Origin: CAZNQW01 sp964575225
GTDB taxonomy: Bacteria; Chloroflexota; Anaerolineae; JAAYZQ01
NCBI GenBank assembly: GCA_964575225.1
Contig: CAZNQW010000202.1
Coordinates: 1-7,134 of the forward strand
Length of the DNA: 7,134 nt
Direction of reading: 5' to 3'
Shown here piece by piece: positions 6,492-7,134 of the stretch (positions are counted from its first letter, which is position 1; every line of letters begins with the position of its first letter). The notes below the pieces were generated by a model. That model was not told the DNA's origin and ran no database searches. It saw only the letters and a list, made by a program, of their open reading frames with translations. Position numbers and translations under genes: made by a program.

Positions 6492-7134
6492 GCGGGCAGG
6501 CAGCGGGCCGGCGGCGATGGAGTGAGGGGGCGCTGTGGGCCATCATTGCCGTCTATGCCCTCTTTTTCGGGACTCGGGTGGTTCTCGAGCACAACGCCTT
6601 TCAGACCACGGCCTTTGATCTGGGCAACGTTGACCAGGCCGTGTGGAACACGATCCATGGCCGACCTTTTGCCATGACCAACATTGAGGGGCTGACCAAC
6701 CGGCTGGGCACCCACGTCGAACCGATCCTGTTGCCCGTGTCGTTGCTCTACCTGGTGTGGAGCGATCCCCGGGCGCTGCTGTTGCTCCAGACGGTGGTCA
6801 TCGCCCTGGGCGCCTGGCCGATCCATCGCCTGGCCCACCGCGCCTTGTCTGGAGCGGGACAAGCCTCTGGCGCAGCTCCCCATGGGGTGTTTGCCCAAGA
6901 GGTCCTGCCCCTGCTTTTTGCCGCCGTCTACCTGCTGGTTCCGGCCCTCCAATCGGCCAACCTGTTCGACTTTCACGCCGTGGCCCTGGCGCCCACTTTC
7001 TTTCTCCTGGCTTTCTATTGCCTTGAGGTGAAGCGCTGGGGCGGCTATGCCCTCTTTGCCCTGCTGACCATGGGCTGCAAGGAGGACATGCCCCTCCTGA
7101 TCGCCATGCTCGGCCTGTATGCCCTGGTGGTGCG
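6488..7134 (+). CDS. DUF2079 family multi-pass membrane protein, partial at right edge
   Basis: 215 complete codons are visible; the gene runs off the right edge. After a short basic N-terminus (MSGQAAGRRRW) a membrane helix at about 16-27 (WAIIAVYALFFG) is followed by the family signature FDLGNVDQAVWNTIHGRPF at about 44-62, then NRLGTHVEPILLPVSLLYLVW. Further on comes FDFHAVALAPTFFLLAFY and a GCKEDMPLL motif. These match DUF2079 proteins, which resemble GT-C glycosyltransferases in layout; the Asp in the first outside loop (FDLG) may be equivalent to the catalytic acid there, an inference. Its ATG lies in ATGA, overlapping the stop of the preceding glycosyltransferase, so the two are very likely translated together. 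Sugar donor, acceptor and even activity are unknown. Confidence 0.85.
   Translation, partial: MSGQAAGRRRWSEGALWAIIAVYALFFGTRVVLEHNAFQTTAFDLGNVDQAVWNTIHGRPFAMTNIEGLTNRLGTHVEPILLPVSLLYLVWSDPRALLLLQTVVIALGAWPIHRLAHRALSGAGQASGAAPHGVFAQEVLPLLFAAVYLLVPALQSANLFDFHAVALAPTFFLLAFYCLEVKRWGGYALFALLTMGCKEDMPLLIAMLGLYALVV

Noticed and set aside
1..7134. Undescribed multi-gene system such as phage defence, CRISPR or a mobile element
   Set aside because: No direct repeat array, transposase, integrase, attachment site or toxin-antitoxin pair is visible; all six genes belong to recognisable families.

Overview
The window is high-GC bacterial DNA with dense gene packing. It has two divergent transcription units that share a compact control region at about 1420-1726. 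The gene set suggests a Chloroflexota-like organism: a lipoprotein-type thiamine-binding protein, a YprB-like nuclease, a large GT39-type membrane glycosyltransferase with C-terminal beta-rich repeats, and a DUF2079 membrane protein. This assignment is inferred from gene types I recall as common there, not from a phylogenetic marker.

Left, minus strand (1-1644): a thiamine salvage unit. A near-consensus promoter (1616-1644) drives a leader with a TPP riboswitch aptamer (about 1501-1595), followed by an intrinsic terminator (1453-1485). Then come thiamine pyrophosphokinase (754-1419) and, 13 bases later, a thiamine-binding lipoprotein (ThiB-like, start at 740) cut by the left edge. The logic is closed: the importer brings thiamine in, the kinase makes TPP, and TPP shuts the leader. 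The permease and ATPase would be expected beyond the left edge.

Middle (1639-1726): back-to-back promoters, both with an extended -10 and a 17-base spacer. A perfect 7-bp inverted repeat (1665-1679) lies between them and touches the -35 of the plus-strand promoter, so it is a candidate operator.

Right, plus strand (1727-7134): four genes in the same direction. They are a CPBP-family membrane protease (GTG start at 1727), a YprB/MrfB-like DEDD nuclease with a helical C-terminal half (2759-4033), a GT-C glycosyltransferase with two tandem C-terminal modules (4071-6491), and a DUF2079 membrane protein (start 6488, cut by the right edge) that overlaps the previous stop by 4 bases. The last two look like a surface-glycan or lipid-linked sugar transfer pair. 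The first two have no clear functional tie to them beyond shared direction and short gaps. I see no mobile element, CRISPR array, tRNA or rRNA, and no convincing sign of an undescribed defence or biosynthetic system.
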